From: Deltaproteobacteria bacterium
GTDB taxonomy: Bacteria > Myxococcota > XYA12-FULL-58-9 > JAUUZB01
DNA length: 7,548 nt
Assembly (NCBI GenBank): GCA_030590185.1
Contig: JAUUZB010000154.1
Span: 1 to 7,548, forward strand
Direction: 5' to 3'
The first letter of the stretch is position 1; each line of letters opens with the position of its first letter. The notes below the pieces were generated by a model. The model was not told the origin of the DNA. It did no database searches and saw only the letters and a program-made list of their open reading frames with translations. The position numbers were made by a program, and so were the translations under genes. This document shows, one piece after another, positions 5,316 through 7,548 of this stretch.

Positions 5316-5323
5316 GACGTTGA
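5303..5323 (+). CDS. Possible 6-residue leader ORF upstream of nfeD
   Basis: GTG at 5303 follows AGGAGG with a 7-nt spacer and opens a frame encoding MPLLGR, ending at TGA 5321-5323. That stop overlaps the TTG at 5320, the most upstream start of the nfeD frame (TTGA). The spacing is better than for any nfeD start. It could be a leader peptide or only a coincidental Shine-Dalgarno match; there is no independent evidence of translation. Confidence 0.2.
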   Translation: MPLLGR

Positions 5324-5355
5324 TCCCGGAGCATCCTCTTTGGTATCCCTGCGCG

Positions 5356-7044
5356 GTGAGATTACGACCGCTAGTATTCCTCTCCATCCTGGTCTTCGGC
5401 ATCGCCCTGGCCAGGGCCCAGGAACCGGACTCCACGGAGACCGGCTCTGACCCCGCAACCACGGCCGAGCCGGCCAAGGACACGCCGGCACCTGCCGCGG
5501 AGCCTGAAACCGCGGCGGAGCCCGAAGCCGCAGCGGATGCCGGAGCGGCCGCGGAGCCCGGAGCCGCCGCGGATGCCGGAGCCGCCGCGGAGCCCGAAGC
5601 GGCCGCGACGGCGACCGACGCTACCGAGGCCGAGGCGTCGCCGCCGGAGCCGGACGTGGAGCCCAACCCAAAACTCGCGGGCTACGACGAGGACGGCGGC
5701 GCGGGCAAGCGGATCTTCGTGGTCCCGATCGAAGGCACCATTGAGCTCGGCCTCGCCTCCTTTGTGGAGCGGGTGATCAACCAGGCGGAACCCGAGGATA
5801 TCATCATCCTAAAGGTGAGGACCTTTGGTGGCCGGGTGGACGCGGCGGTGCGCATCCGCGATGCCCTGCTCGAGACCGACTCGACCACCGTCGCCTTTGT
5901 GCGCCGCGCCATCAGCGCCGGCGCGCTGATCTCCCTGGCCTGCGACACGATCATCATGAGCCGCGAGGCTTCGATCGGCGCGGTCACGCCGGTGACCCAG
6001 AGTGAGGGCGAAATGAAGGCGGCCTCCGAGAAGGTCGTCAGCTACATGCGCGCCGAGATGGGCGCCACCGCCGAAGCCAACGGCCGCCGCCGGGACGTGG
6101 CCGAGGCCATGGTCGACGCCGACATCGAGATCGAAGGCGTCACCATCAAGGGCAAACTGGTCACCCTGACCACCAAGCAGGCCCTCGAGCTGGAGATGGC
6201 CGAGGACCAGGCCAAATCTCTCCCGGCCGCCATCGCCCTCCTCAACCTCAACCACGCTTCGCGGGTCGAAGCGGAAGAGGACTGGGGCGAGATGCTGGCG
6301 CGATTTCTCACCGATCCGGTGGTCAGCTCTTTATTAATGTCCTTGGGGTTCCTCGGCCTGATGATGGAGCTCTTCACGCCGGGCTTTGGCGTTCCCGGGT
6401 CGATCGGCGTCGCCTGCCTCTCCCTGTTCTTCCTCGGGCAATACGCCGCCAACCTAGCCGGCGCCGAGGAGGCCATCCTTTTCACCATCGGCTTCGCGCT
6501 CTTGGCCCTCGAGGTCTTCGTCATCCCGGGCTTTGGCGCCGCGGGGATCGCCGGGATCGGCTGCGTCGCCGTCGCCCTCGGCATGTCGATGGTCGAGCTG
6601 GAGTTGCCCTGGGACGTGTCCTTTGAGCTCGGCTACATGCAGGACGCCCTGGCCACCGCGGTGATTCGCCTCACCATCGTGCTCGCCATCCTGGTGGTCG
6701 CGACCATGGCGATGTTCAAATGGGCCCCCCGATCGCGGGCCGGGGGCTGGTTGATCTTCAGAGCTCGGACGGTCGAGGGCATCGACCCCGCCGCCGGCCT
6801 CGGCGCCGAAGCACCGGGTGGCTCGCTCACCAAGAAGTACGACCACCTGCTCGGCAAGCAGGGAGAGGCGAAAACCGTGTTGCGCCCGTCCGGCGTTGCG
6901 GTTATCGACGGGCAACGGGTGCACGTGCTCACCGACGGCACTTTCCTCGACCCAGGACAGAAGATCGAAGTCATCGAAGTCGACGGACATCGGGTGATCG
7001 TTCGCAGGTTGGAGACCGACGCGCCCGACGAAGACGAAGCATAG
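5356..7044 (+). CDS. nfeD: Long-form NfeD, membrane-bound ClpP-class serine protease, 562 aa
   Basis: Long NfeD proteins combine a ClpP-like serine protease with membrane helices and a C-terminal OB-fold domain; they act with flotillin/stomatin-type proteins. The GTG at 5356 gives a clean signal peptide (MRLRPLVFLSILVFGIALARA, cleavage after Ala21). The frame opens at TTG 5320, which would add 12 residues. Residues 22 to about 105 are a low-complexity Ala/Glu/Pro linker. The protease domain (about 118-290) has FVVPIEGTI (121-129), RTFGGRVDAAVRI (155-167) and the probable nucleophile Ser187 in AISAGALISLACD. Lys226 or Lys221 could be the general base, but I cannot fix this by eye. Hydrophobic segments at about 322-340, 349-366, 373-411 (with PGFG turns at 342-345 and 391-394) and 435-454 form the membrane domain; the NfeD OB-fold is about 490-552, ending in an acidic tail. 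floA follows 30 nt downstream. Confidence 0.9.
   Translation: MRLRPLVFLSILVFGIALARAQEPDSTETGSDPATTAEPAKDTPAPAAEPETAAEPEAAADAGAAAEPGAAADAGAAAEPEAAATATDATEAEASPPEPDVEPNPKLAGYDEDGGAGKRIFVVPIEGTIELGLASFVERVINQAEPEDIIILKVRTFGGRVDAAVRIRDALLETDSTTVAFVRRAISAGALISLACDTIIMSREASIGAVTPVTQSEGEMKAASEKVVSYMRAEMGATAEANGRRRDVAEAMVDADIEIEGVTIKGKLVTLTTKQALELEMAEDQAKSLPAAIALLNLNHASRVEAEEDWGEMLARFLTDPVVSSLLMSLGFLGLMMELFTPGFGVPGSIGVACLSLFFLGQYAANLAGAEEAILFTIGFALLALEVFVIPGFGAAGIAGIGCVAVALGMSMVELELPWDVSFELGYMQDALATAVIRLTIVLAILVVATMAMFKWAPRSRAGGWLIFRARTVEGIDPAAGLGAEAPGGSLTKKYDHLLGKQGEAKTVLRPSGVAVIDGQRVHVLTDGTFLDPGQKIEVIEVDGHRVIVRRLETDAPDEDEA
5512..5619 (+). repeat. Three 36-nt coding repeats encoding an Ala/Glu/Pro linker in NfeD
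   Basis: Residues 53-88 consist of three 12-residue units of the type AAEPxAAADAGA; the third decays to AAEPEAAATATD. The surrounding residues 33-52 and 89-101 have the same composition. It is probably a flexible periplasmic spacer between signal peptide and protease domain. Such repeats are prone to slippage and length variation. Confidence 0.7.
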
Positions 7045-7074
7045 AAAAACAACACTCCTGAAAGGACGTTAGTC

Positions 7075-7548
7075 ATGGCCGCAATGGCAGTTGTCATCAT
7101 CATCGGCGGAATCATCGGCTCCTTTGTCTTCTTTTACTTCGTGCCGGTTGGCCTGTGGATCCAGGCCTGGACCTCGGGTGCGCACGTGGGCATCGGCACC
7201 CTGATCGCCATGCGTCTGCGTAAAGTCCCTCCCTCCGGCATCATCGGCCCGCGCATCGCGGGTCTGCGTTCCGGCCTCTCCTATCTGACCACCGCGCAGC
7301 TCGAGGGTCACTTCCTGGCCGGCGGCAACGTCATTCTAGTGGTCCAGGCGTTGATCTCCGCCGACAAGGCGGACATCGAGCTCACCTTCGAGCGGGCCGC
7401 GGCCATCGACCTCGCTGGTCGCAACGTGCTCGAGGCGGTGCAAATGTCGGTTCTGCCCAAGGTGATCACCACCCCCAAGGTCACCGCCATGGCCAAGGAC
7501 GGCATCCAGGTCTCGGCCTTCGTCAAGGTGACGGTTCGCGCCAACCTC
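7075..7548 (+). CDS. floA: Flotillin-like protein FloA, 3' end outside window
   Basis: Bacterial flotillin-like scaffold of membrane microdomains (FloA/YqfA family). The 158 visible residues begin with an N-terminal hydrophobic segment (about 4-25, [21 protein letters not shown]), then the family's [10 protein letters not shown] and [23 protein letters not shown], a helical stretch and the highly conserved block from [11 protein letters not shown] (82-92) through [28 protein letters not shown] to the [17 protein letters not shown] at the window edge. The ATG is preceded by AAAGGA with an 8-nt spacer. It lies 30 nt after the nfeD stop on the same strand, the established nfeD-floA arrangement, and is probably co-transcribed. 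The C-terminal part, usually rich in coiled-coil, is beyond the window. Confidence 0.93.
   Translation, partial: MAAMAVVIIIGGIIGSFVFFYFVPVGLWIQAWTSGAHVGIGTLIAMRLRKVPPSGIIGPRIAGLRSGLSYLTTAQLEGHFLAGGNVILVVQALISADKADIELTFERAAAIDLAGRNVLEAVQMSVLPKVITTPKVTAMAKDGIQVSAFVKVTVRANL

Noticed and set aside
5214..5666. Minus-strand Ser/Ala repeat ORF
   Set aside because: Mirror image of the NfeD Ala/Glu/Pro linker repeats; no independent support.

Overview
The window is GC-rich, densely coded bacterial chromosome. A Cys/Asp-rich repeat lipoprotein, a nfeD-floA pair, a free-standing eukaryote-like topoisomerase IB and high-GC codon use together suggest Myxococcota or another 'deltaproteobacterial' lineage. 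This is inference: the window has no rRNA, tRNA or other phylogenetic marker. I see no insertion sequence, phage gene or CRISPR array.

Layout. (1) 1-446, minus: N-terminal 148 residues of a secreted lipoprotein with Asp-rich, Cys-containing repeats; the gene runs off the left edge. (2) 447-629: its upstream region, with an extended -10-like box overlapped by a perfect 8-bp inverted repeat. (3) 630-806, minus: a 58-codon ORF whose start overlaps the end of the next gene. (4) 796-1971, minus: a type IB DNA topoisomerase with the catalytic Arg/Lys/Arg/His/Tyr set. (5) 1972-2223: divergent intergenic region. (6) 2224-3330, plus: a CNNM/DUF21 membrane protein with two CBS domains. (7) 3327-4940, plus: one uninterrupted ORF joining NadC (quinolinate phosphoribosyltransferase) to BirA (biotin-protein ligase), coupled to the preceding gene by a GTGA overlap. 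(8) 4941-5355: a 415-nt gap rich in inverted repeats, including a long hairpin after nadC-birA and a structured leader before nfeD. (9) 5356-7044, plus: a long-form NfeD membrane serine protease. (10) 7075-7548+, plus: the N-terminal 158 residues of the flotillin-like protein FloA, running off the right edge.

Functional picture. Three transcription units are likely: minus (topoisomerase plus small ORF, then the lipoprotein probably from its own promoter), plus (CNNM, nadC-birA), and plus (nfeD, floA). NfeD and FloA are an established membrane pair. The CNNM/nadC-birA pair looks like housekeeping genes (ion homeostasis, NAD synthesis, biotin attachment) linked by translational coupling.

Most notable points: the NadC-BirA fusion, the eukaryote-flavoured topoisomerase IB, and the nfeD leader, in which one CCCCTCCT strand can pair with either of two AGGAGGGG copies. 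I found no clear evidence of a wholly new multi-gene system.
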